Numbered from the stretch's first letter, positions 18,915 to 27,674 are shown. The stretch: DNA of 64,000 bases from Kibdelosporangium persicum (GCF_013280595.1 NZ_JAAATY010000028.1:62001-126000), one strand, 5' to 3'. Notes: generated by a model not told the origin, from the letters alone. Made by a program: numbers and translations.

Positions 18915-19021
18915 GACGTCCTCCTCGCGGTCGTCGGCCGGTATCGCCAACTGCCTACCCGGACCGCCGCGGCGGAAACCGGCCACCGGCCGGTGTTCCG
19001 AAGTGGACGGTCCGGTCGGGT

Positions 19022-19078
19022 GGTTCCTCCTCGCTGACCCGGCAAGCCCACCCGGCCGCTACGGGTCAGCGAGGAACC
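19022..19078. terminator. Hairpin at the end of the response-regulator gene
   Basis: TCGCTGACCC (19031-19040) pairs with GGGTCAGCGA (19063-19072). Beyond a 3-nt bulge, GGTTCCTC (19022-19029) pairs with GAGGAACC. The right arm overlaps the stop codon of the response regulator. It is a plausible terminator for the minus-strand signalling operon. Confidence 0.6.
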
Positions 19079-19731
19079 AGGTCGCCCGGGTCTATCAGGC
19101 CGTCCTGGATGGCACGCTCGAGAAGTGCGCTCTTGGTCCGGGCCGGGCGCCCCACGTTGGCGTACTTGATCCGCACTCGCTCGATGTAGGTTTCCACGGT
19201 CTTGACCGACAGCCGGAGTTTTCCCGCGGCCAGCCGTTTGGAGTCGCTTTCGAACCATGCCCGCAGTGTTTCGCGTTCACTGACGCTCAGGGTGGGCCGG
19301 TCCGGTGCGTCGTCGGCGTAGAACGCTCCGCTGAGCGTGGGCGGCGTGTATGGCGTGTCCTGAGCCGCCGCGTGGATCGCCGGGACGAGGTGGTGTTGCC
19401 CTTCGGCTTTCGTGAGGTACGTGAAGGCACCCAGCTCGATGCACTGCCGGGCGGTTGCCCCGTCGGTCCGCTGGGAGTACACGACGACCCGGCGTCCGGC
19501 AGCGGCCAGCCGCTCCAGTTCCCGGAACAGCGGCGGGCTGCCGCCGAGCTGCAGATCGAACACGACCACGTCGGCCGACCCGCCGGGTTCCGTCCACAGC
19601 CTGCTGATCTGGCCGTCCGCGTCGATCAGGCCGATCGGTGGATCGGCGGTCACGCACCAGGCGCCGACCCCCGCGACGATCGCCGGATGGTCGTCGAGGA
19701 TTACCGCTGTGACCATCCGGCCTCCCGCCAT
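19066..19731 (-). CDS. NarL/LuxR-type response regulator
   Basis: 221 aa. Receiver domain 1-~125 with acidic pocket LDDH, phospho-Asp in VVFDLQLGG and Lys in YLTKAE; LuxR-type helix-turn-helix at ~150-215 (LSVKTVETYIERVRIKYANVGR). Two starts are possible, both with GGAGG-like sites: ATG 19731 (31-bp overlap with the kinase gene) or ATG 19716. Last gene of a three-gene operon with two sensor proteins. Target genes unknown. Confidence 0.85.
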   Translation of the reverse strand: MAGGRMVTAVILDDHPAIVAGVGAWCVTADPPIGLIDADGQISRLWTEPGGSADVVVFDLQLGGSPPLFRELERLAAAGRRVVVYSQRTDGATARQCIELGAFTYLTKAEGQHHLVPAIHAAAQDTPYTPPTLSGAFYADDAPDRPTLSVSERETLRAWFESDSKRLAAGKLRLSVKTVETYIERVRIKYANVGRPARTKSALLERAIQDGLIDPGDLVPR

Positions 19732-20843
19732 GTCGCCTCCACCCAGACCCGTTCGCCGTCAAAGATAGACGTGGTGCGGACGCCCGCGGTTTCCGCGAGT
19801 CGCGGGACAGGTGCGTCGCTGTCGGCGAGGACACTGACCGAGACGGTGTCCCGGGTGCCGATGAGGGTGACCCGCGCGGTTCGCGAGTTCCGGCTCAGCG
19901 TGCTCAACACCTGCATCGGCCCGTCGGTCAAGGCACGCCGGATTTCCCGCGGCAGGTCGCGCCAGTTGCCCTGACTGATGAGGTCGACCGCCACGCCGCG
20001 GCGTTCGGCGATGTCGACGCACGCGCGTAGCTCGTGCGACAACTTGTCGCCGGTGTCCTTGTTCTCGGCGAACAGACGGCGCATCCGGGCGGCTTCGATC
20101 GCGCACTTCCTGACCACCTCGGGGTCGCCCGGGTCGAGCGATCCGTCAGCGAGGCCGGAGAGCACCGGCCCAGCGGTGGTGGCGATGTCCCGGTAGCGGC
20201 TTTGCCGGTCCAGGTGCACCCGCTGGGCGACGGCCCGGCGGGTGCGGGTTCGCTCGGCCGACGCCGAGACGAGCGCGGCGGAGAAAGCCACTTGCCGCAG
20301 TGCGCCCGCGGCGGTGGCCGTCAGCGTCTGGAACCCACCGATGGACACGATCGTGATCGCCAGGCCCACCACGTCGTTTCCGTTGCCGGGACCCGAAACG
20401 AGGATCGGCAGGACGCTCACCGCGACGCATCCGGCCAGGAAGCCGACGAACGACAGCAACGGCTGGTCGAACAGCAACGCGACACCGAACCAGCCGATGG
20501 AGTTGAAGTACCAGTTGTCCACGGTGAACACCGAATCGGCCGGCAGCAGCAGCGTGAACCCCAGGTACACCGCGAGCAGCAGCACGAGAACCGGCCAGCG
20601 CAGCCTGCCCCACGACCGGTCCCGCAGCACCAGCACGACGTCGGCGGCGGCGACCGCCATGAGCAACAGGAAACACGCCACCTGCACGGCTGGTCCCGGC
20701 GGTGCGTCGATGCGGGCCACCAGGTTGGGCAGGGTCAGTCCGAACAGGATCGTCACAGCCACTGTCAGAATGGCGATTCGCAGGCCTCTCAGGAAGCCCA
20801 CCACGGTCACCTGCCGCGTATGGTCGATCACGGCACCGGCCAA
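19701..20843 (-). CDS. Membrane sensor protein resembling a histidine kinase but with degenerate catalytic core
   Basis: 380 aa. The first ~190 residues hold five or six hydrophobic segments. The C-terminal half has the coiled region and beta-strand pattern of NarX-type kinases. I do not see the phospho-accepting His motif, an N-box or the DxGxG loop, which its neighbour (20828-21955) has in full. It is probably a pseudokinase partner or sensor in a two-component system. It overlaps the upstream kinase by 16 bp and the downstream regulator by 31 bp, so the three are co-translated. Confidence 0.7.
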   Translation of the reverse strand: MAGAVIDHTRQVTVVGFLRGLRIAILTVAVTILFGLTLPNLVARIDAPPGPAVQVACFLLLMAVAAADVVLVLRDRSWGRLRWPVLVLLLAVYLGFTLLLPADSVFTVDNWYFNSIGWFGVALLFDQPLLSFVGFLAGCVAVSVLPILVSGPGNGNDVVGLAITIVSIGGFQTLTATAAGALRQVAFSAALVSASAERTRTRRAVAQRVHLDRQSRYRDIATTAGPVLSGLADGSLDPGDPEVVRKCAIEAARMRRLFAENKDTGDKLSHELRACVDIAERRGVAVDLISQGNWRDLPREIRRALTDGPMQVLSTLSRNSRTARVTLIGTRDTVSVSVLADSDAPVPRLAETAGVRTTSIFDGERVWVEATWREAGWSQR

Positions 20844-21955
20844 TCCAGGCGGACGGTCGTGCCACTGCCTCGGGCGGAGGTCACTGTCGCCCTACCTCCC
20901 ACGCGCGCCATTCGCGCGACGATCGATTCCGACACGCCGTACCGGCTTGGCGGTATCGCGTCCGGATCGAATCCCGCGCCCTGGTCGGCGACCCAGACGG
21001 ATATCTGGTCGTCACTCCGTTCCACCCGCACGTCAGCCGCCTTGGTCCCCGCATGGCGACTGACGTTGGTCAATGCCTCCTGAACCGCTCCGCACAGCGA
21101 CGCACAGACCGATGCCGGTGCGGTCCATGAGTCCGGCAGGTCCGCGGCGACCGTCACCGGGACATTCGCGATCACGTCACGCAGCAACGGAACCAGGTCC
21201 TGCGTGGCTCCGTCGGAGGCGGGCCAGTGGCCCAGGGATGCGAGATCGCGTCGCGCCTGGTCCCGCAGCCACGGTTCAGGCTTGCCCACCTCGCCCAGTC
21301 CCACCATCAGCAGAGTGCTGGCGGCGGTGTCGTGCAGGGACGCGAGATGCGCCCGCTCATCGGCTCGCAGCGCCTCGGCCACAGCCTCAGCTTGCCGGGC
21401 ACGTTCAGCTTGTGCGGTCAACAAGTCGGCGCGCTCGCCACCACGCCGCACGAGGATCCACAACAGTCTCGACAGCACGGCCTCGATCGGCAGCCAGAGG
21501 ACCATCACCAGTGCGGCACCCGTCTGTCCGGGGACGGCGAGCAGAACACCGGCCAGGAACGCGGCGTCGATCGCCACGAGCGCACACAGGCCGACCGGCA
21601 CGGTGGTATGCCACTGGTAGACCACGACGGTGATCGAGGCCAGGGCGATCACCCAGCCCTGGTTGGCGGCCAAGGCGTCTGCCGGGACAGTCCAGCGCTG
21701 AGTCAGGCAGGCCGCCGCTACCACTGCGATGTCGGCAACCAGCAACCACGGGCGATGACGATGGGTGAGCAGCCAGGCGTATGCGACGCTCCACGCGACC
21801 ACCACGACGACTGCCGCGATCGCCGGCCAGGTCTGCGGCGCCGCGATGCTGCCCAGCACACCGGCGAACGTCGCGATCACGGTCCGGCCGATCGCGGCGT
21901 AGCGAAGCGCCAGTCGTCGCAACAACCGCTGTGCCGCACCAGGCCCGTCGACCAC
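20828..21955 (-). CDS. NarL-family sensor histidine kinase
   Basis: 375 aa, GTG start at 21955. Five or six membrane segments in the first ~170 residues; HisKA_3 motif with the phospho-accepting His in ERAHLASLHDTAAS; HATPase_c with N-box EALTNVSRHAG and G-box DQGAGFDP plus GSGTTVRLDWP at the end. It autophosphorylates and hands the phosphate to the response regulator of this operon. The sensed signal is not evident; there is no extracytoplasmic domain, which suggests sensing within the membrane. Confidence 0.88.
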   Translation of the reverse strand: MVDGPGAAQRLLRRLALRYAAIGRTVIATFAGVLGSIAAPQTWPAIAAVVVVVAWSVAYAWLLTHRHRPWLLVADIAVVAAACLTQRWTVPADALAANQGWVIALASITVVVYQWHTTVPVGLCALVAIDAAFLAGVLLAVPGQTGAALVMVLWLPIEAVLSRLLWILVRRGGERADLLTAQAERARQAEAVAEALRADERAHLASLHDTAASTLLMVGLGEVGKPEPWLRDQARRDLASLGHWPASDGATQDLVPLLRDVIANVPVTVAADLPDSWTAPASVCASLCGAVQEALTNVSRHAGTKAADVRVERSDDQISVWVADQGAGFDPDAIPPSRYGVSESIVARMARVGGRATVTSARGSGTTVRLDWPVP

Positions 21956-22037
21956 TGGATGGATTCCCCGCCCCGTACACGTGACGGGTCAAATCATTCC
22001 CGGGAAACCCCTCGCCGGGCAACTGCTGAACGGAGCA

Positions 22038-22721
22038 TCACCTGACGAGCCGCCAGCGGATGCGGTCCAACTCGGCGCCCACGACGCCCGCGTCGGCAGG
22101 CACCGCGGTTGTGGTCCCGTTGCCGCGTCGCAACAGCCAGCGCCCTCTTGCGGTGTCCACGTACTCGATCGCTTGCTCGTACTGTCGCCGCCGACCGAGC
22201 TTGTCGCGTACCGCGACGAAGAACTGGCCGTTACCGGTGATGGCGTCGCCGACGGCCCGCTCGAAGTCCTGGCGGGTATGTTCAGTCGTCACCGGCCGGC
22301 TCCGGGCGGGTGGGTGCGGCGGGAGCCGGTGCCCCACAGCCGAGGCGAGATTTCCCGCGTTCACCCGAATCAGTTCGACCATCGAATCGGCCACAGTGGA
22401 CAGAACTGCGGCGTTCCCGGCCGCCGCGGCCTGCACCCCGAACACCGGCCCGCCGGCCGGCACGACCCAGCCGTAGTACTCAGCGGCGGGCATGGCGAGC
22501 AACCGCAGGGCCACGACCAGTTCGTGGTCGATGTCGTGGCCCCGGCCGATTCCCAGCCGGGTCAGCTCTTCGGCGGCGGCGCGCTCGACGCGGGACCGCT
22601 CGCCGGCAGTCGCTCCGGGTGAAGGCGCGAACAGCGCTCGTGGGAGCGTCCCGAGACCCAATTTCTCCCACAGGACAACAAAAGCCGAGCCGGACAGGCG
22701 CAGCGGCCACGCGCTAGTCAT
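22038..22721 (-). CDS. EspG-family ESX secretion-associated protein
   Basis: 227 aa. The N-terminal LSGSAFVVLWEKLGLG, the EELTRLGIG turn and the EYYGWV block are typical of EspG proteins of Pseudonocardiaceae. In mycobacteria EspG is a cytosolic chaperone that binds PE-PPE pairs before type VII secretion. The start overlaps the end of the proline-rich WXG/PPE-like gene by 8 bp, so chaperone and likely client are coupled. No Ecc core component is in the window, so secretion must use machinery encoded elsewhere. Confidence 0.8.
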   Translation of the reverse strand: MTSAWPLRLSGSAFVVLWEKLGLGTLPRALFAPSPGATAGERSRVERAAAEELTRLGIGRGHDIDHELVVALRLLAMPAAEYYGWVVPAGGPVFGVQAAAAGNAAVLSTVADSMVELIRVNAGNLASAVGHRLPPHPPARSRPVTTEHTRQDFERAVGDAITGNGQFFVAVRDKLGRRRQYEQAIEYVDTARGRWLLRRGNGTTTAVPADAGVVGAELDRIRWRLVR

Positions 22722-24111
22722 AGTCTCCGCCGATCACCGCCGGTGCGTGCGGCGGCAGGTCACCGACCAGTTCACTCTCGTGCTCGGTCTTCATCACGTA
22801 CTTGCTGAACCGGTCCTCGTCCTCTTCGCGCCTGCCACCGGCCGCGGGCGCGCCGAGGCCCGACACGGTGGCAGGCGCGAGTCTGGAGCGCCCACTTGCA
22901 CTCAGGCCACCAGGCCTGTCCGGGCCGGCGCCCCGGTCACCCGTGTGCGGACCGATGGGCCGTCCGCCCGGACCCCCTCCGGGCGGACGCGGGCCGCCGC
23001 CACTGCCGACGGCGTGCGGCGGTGGCGTGAGCTGCGAGACCTGGCCGCCGTGGCCCGGCTGGGCCGGGCCGATCGGACCGGCCGGTGTCCCCAGGGGCGG
23101 TGCGCCCGGTGGCGGGCTCCACGGCGACGGCAGCCCTCCGGGCGTCAGATGGTTCGGGCCGGTCGAGCCAGGAGGCCGGATTCCTGACGGTGGCGGTCCC
23201 GGCGGCCGGACCCCGGATGGCGAGGTCCCCGGTGGCGGGACCGCCGGGAGTTCGGCTCCTGCCGGTGGTCGCGAAGGCTGGGGCCCGGGTGCCTGCGTTC
23301 CCGGCGGCTGCGTTCCCGGCGGCTGCGTGCTTGGCGGCTGGGTTGCTGATGGCTGCGTGCCTGGTGGTTCTCCGGGCGGTCGTGCCGCGGACGGCGGAGT
23401 TCCCGGTGGGGCGGCGGACGGTCCCGGTACCTCGGTGGGATGTGGTTCGGTGCCGTGCGGCGGGTTTCCGCGCCCGCCTCTGCCGGGTGGAGCCGCCGCC
23501 GTGTCCTGCGGCAAAGCCTTGCCCTGCGGTTTGGTCTGGTTCTGGTAGCCGCCGTAGGCGTCCTGGTTGGTGAACGCCGCCACCTGGTACGCGGCCACAG
23601 TGGCGTTCGCGGTGAGGTTGTCCGGTGAGAACGGTTCGGTGAACTGCTTCATGCCGGGCCCGGCCGGTGGCTGGGCCGCGACCGGGACCACGCGGTGTTT
23701 GGTGTCGTTGAAGGACGTGATCTGTCTGGCGACGGAGTTTTCGGCGTTGGCGGCGTGCTGCCGGAGTTTCGTGGCCGCCGCGAGCAACGGCTCGAACGAG
23801 CGTGCCGACTCTTCCGCCGCCGGTCCGCTCCACCCGGACGTGACCTCGTCGCGTGCTGCCTTGAGCAACTCCGCGTACTCCTCGAACACGGTCGCCAGTG
23901 AGCCGAGGGTGTCCCTCGTGTGTTCGTAAGCGCCGGTCCCTGGGCCGTCGTGGAACCACGAATGGATGTCCGCCGGGTTCGTGCCCGCGGGCAGCGATCC
24001 GTCCGCGAAGATGATGCCTTCGGCGATGTCGACGGCTGTGTCGACGGTTTCGGCAACGGGCACGGGCAGCTGCGTGGCCGCCTGCTGGATCCAGTCCAAC
24101 GGAGTCTTCAC
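22714..24111 (-). CDS. WXG/PPE-like type VII secretion substrate with long proline-rich region
   Basis: 465 aa. Residues ~1-180 are helical with a WxG turn (SGWSGPAAEES), as in WXG100/PPE-type substrates. Residues ~200-410 are low-complexity Pro/Gly with tandem PPGTQ-like units. The C-terminal ~40 residues are acidic and structured (DEDRFSKYVMKTEHESEL). No Sec signal is present. It lies in an operon of five with an EspG-like chaperone and three helical proteins. It may be a surface or secreted protein; function otherwise unknown. Confidence 0.72.
   Translation of the reverse strand: MKTPLDWIQQAATQLPVPVAETVDTAVDIAEGIIFADGSLPAGTNPADIHSWFHDGPGTGAYEHTRDTLGSLATVFEEYAELLKAARDEVTSGWSGPAAEESARSFEPLLAAATKLRQHAANAENSVARQITSFNDTKHRVVPVAAQPPAGPGMKQFTEPFSPDNLTANATVAAYQVAAFTNQDAYGGYQNQTKPQGKALPQDTAAAPPGRGGRGNPPHGTEPHPTEVPGPSAAPPGTPPSAARPPGEPPGTQPSATQPPSTQPPGTQPPGTQAPGPQPSRPPAGAELPAVPPPGTSPSGVRPPGPPPSGIRPPGSTGPNHLTPGGLPSPWSPPPGAPPLGTPAGPIGPAQPGHGGQVSQLTPPPHAVGSGGGPRPPGGGPGGRPIGPHTGDRGAGPDRPGGLSASGRSRLAPATVSGLGAPAAGGRREEDEDRFSKYVMKTEHESELVGDLPPHAPAVIGGDYD
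23290..23385 (-). repeat. Tandem Pro-Gly-Thr-Gln coding repeats
   Basis: About five imperfect 15-base units of the type PPGTQ/PPSTQ/QPSAT within the proline-rich region of the WXG/PPE-like gene. On the plus strand they read as repeated GTTCCCGGCGGCTGC. Such arrays change length by slippage. Confidence 0.7.
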
Positions 24112-24123
24112 GCCACGCCCCTC

Positions 24124-24441
24124 TCACACCTGTTCGCCGATGGTCACGAACGTCTCGGCCCCGTCCCGGTCGACCGCCGTGTACGCCGCCTTGGTCTTCC
24201 TCAGTACCTCGATCTGGTCCTCCACGTGCCGCCGGAGCGCGTCGTGTTTCTCGCGCAACCGGCCCATCGACCGGCCGAGCAACGCGTGGAAGGCCTGGGT
24301 GCTCGGCGCCTCACCAGGTCTGGTCCCGTGCCGCAGGCCGCCGACCTGGCTCTCGTGCCGGTCCATCAGCGCGAGCACCTTGTTCAGGTGCTGGATGGCC
24401 CGGTCGATGGTGATGGGATCGAACTCGAACGTCTCGTCCAT
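24124..24441 (-). CDS. Small helical protein with C-terminal YxxxD type VII signal
   Basis: 105 aa, almost entirely helical with charged coiled-coil character (REKHDALRRHVEDQIEVLRK). The motif YTAVD (Y-x-x-x-D) sits near the C-terminus, the known general type VII secretion signal. The size is that of WXG100/Esx proteins, but there is no clear WxG turn. It lies 12 bp from the WXG/PPE-like gene and 16 bp from the 304-aa gene, so one operon. A likely partner or co-substrate. Confidence 0.65.
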   Translation of the reverse strand: MDETFEFDPITIDRAIQHLNKVLALMDRHESQVGGLRHGTRPGEAPSTQAFHALLGRSMGRLREKHDALRRHVEDQIEVLRKTKAAYTAVDRDGAETFVTIGEQV

Positions 24442-24457
24442 CCGGTGTCACCACCGC

Positions 24458-25372
24458 TCAGTTCGCCATGGCCGACGGCCGGGCACCGGACGGATCACCG
24501 GCGAGCCGGCTGCTGATCCTGCTGGTGGGCCCACCGGCCTGCTTCGGCATGACCAGCGGGTCGTCGTTGGCGGGCTTCGGCGCGTTCATGCTGTCGGGCA
24601 GACGGAACTTCTCCGGATCGAACCGCTGCCCGGTGATGATCTGGGGCGGCGGCGGTTGCACCTCCCGGACGTGCGGCGGTTTTCCGATCCACGCGAAGAG
24701 GTTGACCAGTCCGTCGGCCATCTTGCCGGCGCGTTCGCTGGTGGCGTCGTCGAGCTTGCCGAGCGCGTCGAGCAGGCTCTGCACGACGGAGAACCGTGAC
24801 TCCCCACCGCCGCTGATCCCGACCGAGATCAGCTCGACCGCCGCCTCGGCCACGGTGGCGGCCAGTTCGAGGGTGGTCGCCTGGGGCGCGATGAACGTCA
24901 CCCCGACCTGCGCGACGGTGAGCAGCGTCTCGGTCTCCTGCTGGTGGACGTCCTCCAGCGCTCCCTTGGCCTTCTCCAGGATCGCGACCAGGTCGGTGTG
25001 GCAGGCTTCGACGACCCGTTTGTAGCTGTCGTAGAAGTTCTTCAGGTCCGCCACCGCCGTGCGCATCAGGGTGCTGGCGCTTTCGGCTTCCGCCAGCCAG
25101 TCCCCGAAGTTCTCCGCCGCGTCACCGGACCAGAAGGCGAGGTGGTCACGGGCCCGGTCGAAGCCCTCGGTCTCGTCCTGCGTCAGCACGTAGACCGCGT
25201 TGGCGAGCGGGATGAGCAGGTCGTCCACCGCACCGGGCTCGCCCGCGGCCAGCCGGGCCACCGCGGGGCGCACGAGCGGCCGGATGCGGTTGACATCGGT
25301 CTGGAGGATGTTCGGGGGCTGGGCGAGCTGCTCGATCTCCCCGACCAGCTCCATCGCCCGCTTGCACGCCAT
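24458..25372 (-). CDS. ESX-island protein of unknown function (helical, 304 aa)
   Basis: I do not recognise a defined family. The first ~230 residues are predicted helical, with a WxG-like turn at LAFWSGDAAENFGDWL and a hydrophobic stretch (~150-180, LLTVAQVGVTFIAPQATTLE) as in long WXG100-like proteins. The C-terminal ~70 residues are Pro-rich and disordered. No signal peptide. Its position second in the operon, after the 128-aa YxxxD protein, suggests a type VII substrate or scaffold. Ribosome binding is by GGGGGAG. Confidence 0.55.
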   Translation of the reverse strand: MACKRAMELVGEIEQLAQPPNILQTDVNRIRPLVRPAVARLAAGEPGAVDDLLIPLANAVYVLTQDETEGFDRARDHLAFWSGDAAENFGDWLAEAESASTLMRTAVADLKNFYDSYKRVVEACHTDLVAILEKAKGALEDVHQQETETLLTVAQVGVTFIAPQATTLELAATVAEAAVELISVGISGGGESRFSVVQSLLDALGKLDDATSERAGKMADGLVNLFAWIGKPPHVREVQPPPPQIITGQRFDPEKFRLPDSMNAPKPANDDPLVMPKQAGGPTSRISSRLAGDPSGARPSAMAN

Positions 25373-25384
25373 CTCGTCTCCCCC

Positions 25385-25771
25385 TTAGGCCACAATGGTC
25401 GTCTGGCCGTCGGCTTCCGCGTACCTGCGGACGACCTCACGCAACGCCTGCGACGACAGATCCACGTTGTGCCCCAGGTCCTGCAGACATTTCCGTAGTT
25501 GCTGCCGTACCGAGGCGAACTCCTGCTCGAGGTTCTTGTACAGCCCGCCTGGCTGGCTGTTCTCCAGGAACGGGTTGCCTTGCACGACCGAGGCGTAGTC
25601 ACCGTTGAACATCAGGGCGGTCTGCGCGGTCCGGTCCTCGAACGCCTCGCCGTGCGCGAGGCTGATGTTCTGCAGGTACCGGTCGGCTCCCTCAAGGGAC
25701 TCCCGCGCGGCTGGCAGGTTCTTGTTCGCGATCGTGAGCAGCTTGTCCAGCTGGACGTGAAAGTCGGCCAT
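25385..25771 (-). CDS. WXG100-like protein with C-terminal YxxxD signal
   Basis: 128 aa from ATG 25771. A longer frame exists, but the extra 28 residues look non-coding and an AGGAG site sits just before ATG 25771. Helical throughout; the C-terminal VVRRYAEAD provides a YxxxD type VII secretion motif. First gene of the five-gene ESX-like operon that runs to 22038. Partner identity unknown; the small helical gene at 24124-24441 carries the same motif. Confidence 0.65.
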   Translation of the reverse strand: MADFHVQLDKLLTIANKNLPAARESLEGADRYLQNISLAHGEAFEDRTAQTALMFNGDYASVVQGNPFLENSQPGGLYKNLEQEFASVRQQLRKCLQDLGHNVDLSSQALREVVRRYAEADGQTTIVA

Positions 25772-25891
25772 GCTCCTGTCCCCGGTCAGCGGTTTTCCCC
25801 AAGTTAGGACGCGTGCGCCCGCCGCGGTGTCCGGTGAACAACCCTCATTCGGCACCCGGGGTTTCCGCGCCTCGCAAGCGGGTCCGTTGCG

Positions 25892-26161
25892 TTACGCGAG
25901 CCCTTCGTCCCAGTCGCGGACAAACCAGTTCCGGATGACGCCGTTGACCACGAAGGGATCACCCTTGGCGAACTCCTCGGCCGCCTCACGGGTGGTGAAC
26001 ACCTACATGGAGCCCTCCTGCTGCGGGTCGCCGAAGGCTCCGCTCATCAGCAGCGTTCCCCGTTCGATGAACTCGGCCAGCCTGGCCGCGTGCGCGGGGA
26101 AGTGACGAGGGGCGTTCGCCAGCACGTCGTCCGCGGACTCGTAGAACAGCACGTACTTCAT
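25892..26161 (-). pseudogene. YciI-family protein gene interrupted by an in-frame TAG
   Basis: From ATG 26161 the frame reads MKYVLFYES..., a clear YciI/ferredoxin-like-fold protein with HFPAHAARL, SGAFGDPQQEGSM, then TAG at 26005-26003 (codon 53). It continues in the same frame with VFTTREAAEEFAKGDPF to a TAA at 25894-25892. The full frame is 89 codons, the normal YciI length, and both halves look conserved, so this is one gene with a single nonsense codon. Its start overlaps the upstream dienelactone hydrolase stop (ATGA). Sequencing error, recent inactivation and read-through are all possible. Confidence 0.85.
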
Positions 26162-26934
26162 GTCGTTTCCCTTTCGGGGGTTAGCCGGTCACGCAAGAAG
26201 TCCTGCACCAGTTGCCAGGCGCTCTCGCACGTGGCCTGGTGCTCGTCGTGCCGGACGTCGAAGAATCCGTGTGGGGCACCGGGATAGCTGCTGATCGTGT
26301 GCGGTACCCCGGCGGCGGTCAGCGCCAGCTCGAACTGCTCGACCACGTCCGGCGGGATCGCCTCGTCCGCACCGCCGAACAGCCCGAGGATCGGGGCGGA
26401 GAGCTCGGACGCGTGCTGTGCCGGGCCGGGGCCGTACGGGCCACCGGTGCCGGGGTGCCCGTAGAACCCGATCACGCCGTCCAGTCCGTACCTGGGCGCG
26501 GAGGCGAAGAAGACCAGCCGGCCGCCGAGGCAGAACCCCAGCGCGACCACCGACTCCGCGCCCCGTTCACGCACATGCCGCGCGGCGGCGAGCAAGTCGG
26601 CGTCCATGCCGTCCCTGGTGAGACCGGCAAGGTCCGACGGGGCCGGGAAGTTCTCGTTCCGGCGGTGGTCGGTCCCGGCGGTCCGCCCGAAGTAGTCGAT
26701 CACCACGGCCGGGTGCCCGTGCGCGGCGAGCGCGACCGCGAGACGTTCGTAGAACGGGCACAGACCGCGATGGTCAAGGAGCACCACCAGCGCCGCCCCG
26801 TCCGGTCGTGCCGGGTCGGCCCGGAACGCGGCGAAGGCCGTCCCGTCGGCCGAGACGAGGACGAGTTCGTCGACGGCGACGCTCGCCGTGTCCACGGCTG
26901 GGACGGGCGGCCGGGCGTCACGGTCATAGCACAT
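26158..26934 (-). CDS. Dienelactone hydrolase-family protein
   Basis: 258 aa from ATG 26934 (AAAGGA site). The frame runs on upstream across the regulator gene, but that part is not protein-like. Alpha/beta hydrolase of the DLH type: nucleophile in GFCLGG (Cys, as in true dienelactone hydrolases), acid in FGGADEAIP, His in GAPHGFFD. Cytosolic. It opens a two-gene unit with the broken YciI gene and follows a LuxR-type regulator on the same strand by 92 bp. Confidence 0.85.
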   Translation of the reverse strand: MCYDRDARPPVPAVDTASVAVDELVLVSADGTAFAAFRADPARPDGAALVVLLDHRGLCPFYERLAVALAAHGHPAVVIDYFGRTAGTDHRRNENFPAPSDLAGLTRDGMDADLLAAARHVRERGAESVVALGFCLGGRLVFFASAPRYGLDGVIGFYGHPGTGGPYGPGPAQHASELSAPILGLFGGADEAIPPDVVEQFELALTAAGVPHTISSYPGAPHGFFDVRHDEHQATCESAWQLVQDFLRDRLTPERETT

Positions 26935-27026
26935 CTGGACTGTCCTTTCGGGAATATCGAGACCAGGAGATGCTATGGCCTGGCGAGGTTCCGCGATGTC
27001 GGGTAAACGCAGGACATCCCGGCCGG

Positions 27027-27674
27027 TCAGCGTGCCCGGCGGACGAACTCCTCGGCGTGGTCGAGCGCGGCCAGGGCGAGTTCGGCCTTGTTCGCGACCC
27101 CGAGCTTGGTCCTGATCCGTGCCACGTAGGTCTCGACGGTGCCCTTCGACACGCCCATCCGGGTCGCCGTTTGTGCGTGCGTATGACCGCTGGCGAGGTA
27201 GCCCAGCACCTCCCGCTCCCGGTCCGACAACGGCCTGAGTGGTTCCAGCCGACCGGTCGTCCGGCCGGCGGCACGGTGCTCGCCGCGGGCGACATCGCGT
27301 ACCGCCGAAGGAAAGGCGTCCTCCGGTGCCGACCAGGTCAGGTGTGCCGCCGCACCGGCGGATCGCAGTGCCCGCGCGTCCGCGGCGTGGAGCGATTCGG
27401 ACACCACGAGCAGATCGAACCGGTCGGCCAGTGCGCTGATGCCGCGCAGCACATGGTCGTCGGACCGGCGGCCGACGTCGACCACGGTGACGTCGGACGG
27501 CAGAGCCGTGTCGCTGAACCGGGCACGCGCCCGGCTCAGAAGCTCGACCACCTGGATGTCCGGTGCCTGATCCAGCAGCTGGGCGAGCCCGGCCCGGACC
27601 ACGGTCGGCCGGGCGATCACCGTGACCCGGATGGTGGGCGACGGTTGCCCGCCTGGCACTGCCGCGCTGATCAT
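27027..27674 (-). CDS. LuxR/NarL-family transcriptional regulator with atypical receiver
   Basis: 215 aa from ATG 27674; no strong ribosome binding site is visible, and the frame stays open upstream, so the start is uncertain. The N-terminal receiver-like domain retains VTVVDVG (Asp), but the acidic pocket is replaced (VIARPTVVRAG), so phosphorylation is doubtful. C-terminal LuxR HTH (LSDREREVLGYLASGHTHAQTATRMGVSKGTVETYVARIRTKLG) is intact. Probably controls the downstream hydrolase or the divergent kinase-DUF4157 genes. A CCGAATATTCGG palindrome lies in the shared promoter. Confidence 0.78.
   Translation of the reverse strand: MISAAVPGGQPSPTIRVTVIARPTVVRAGLAQLLDQAPDIQVVELLSRARARFSDTALPSDVTVVDVGRRSDDHVLRGISALADRFDLLVVSESLHAADARALRSAGAAAHLTWSAPEDAFPSAVRDVARGEHRAAGRTTGRLEPLRPLSDREREVLGYLASGHTHAQTATRMGVSKGTVETYVARIRTKLGVANKAELALAALDHAEEFVRRAR

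Noticed and set aside
23290..23385. CRISPR-like array
   Set aside because: The repeats are in-frame proline-rich coding units without unique spacers.
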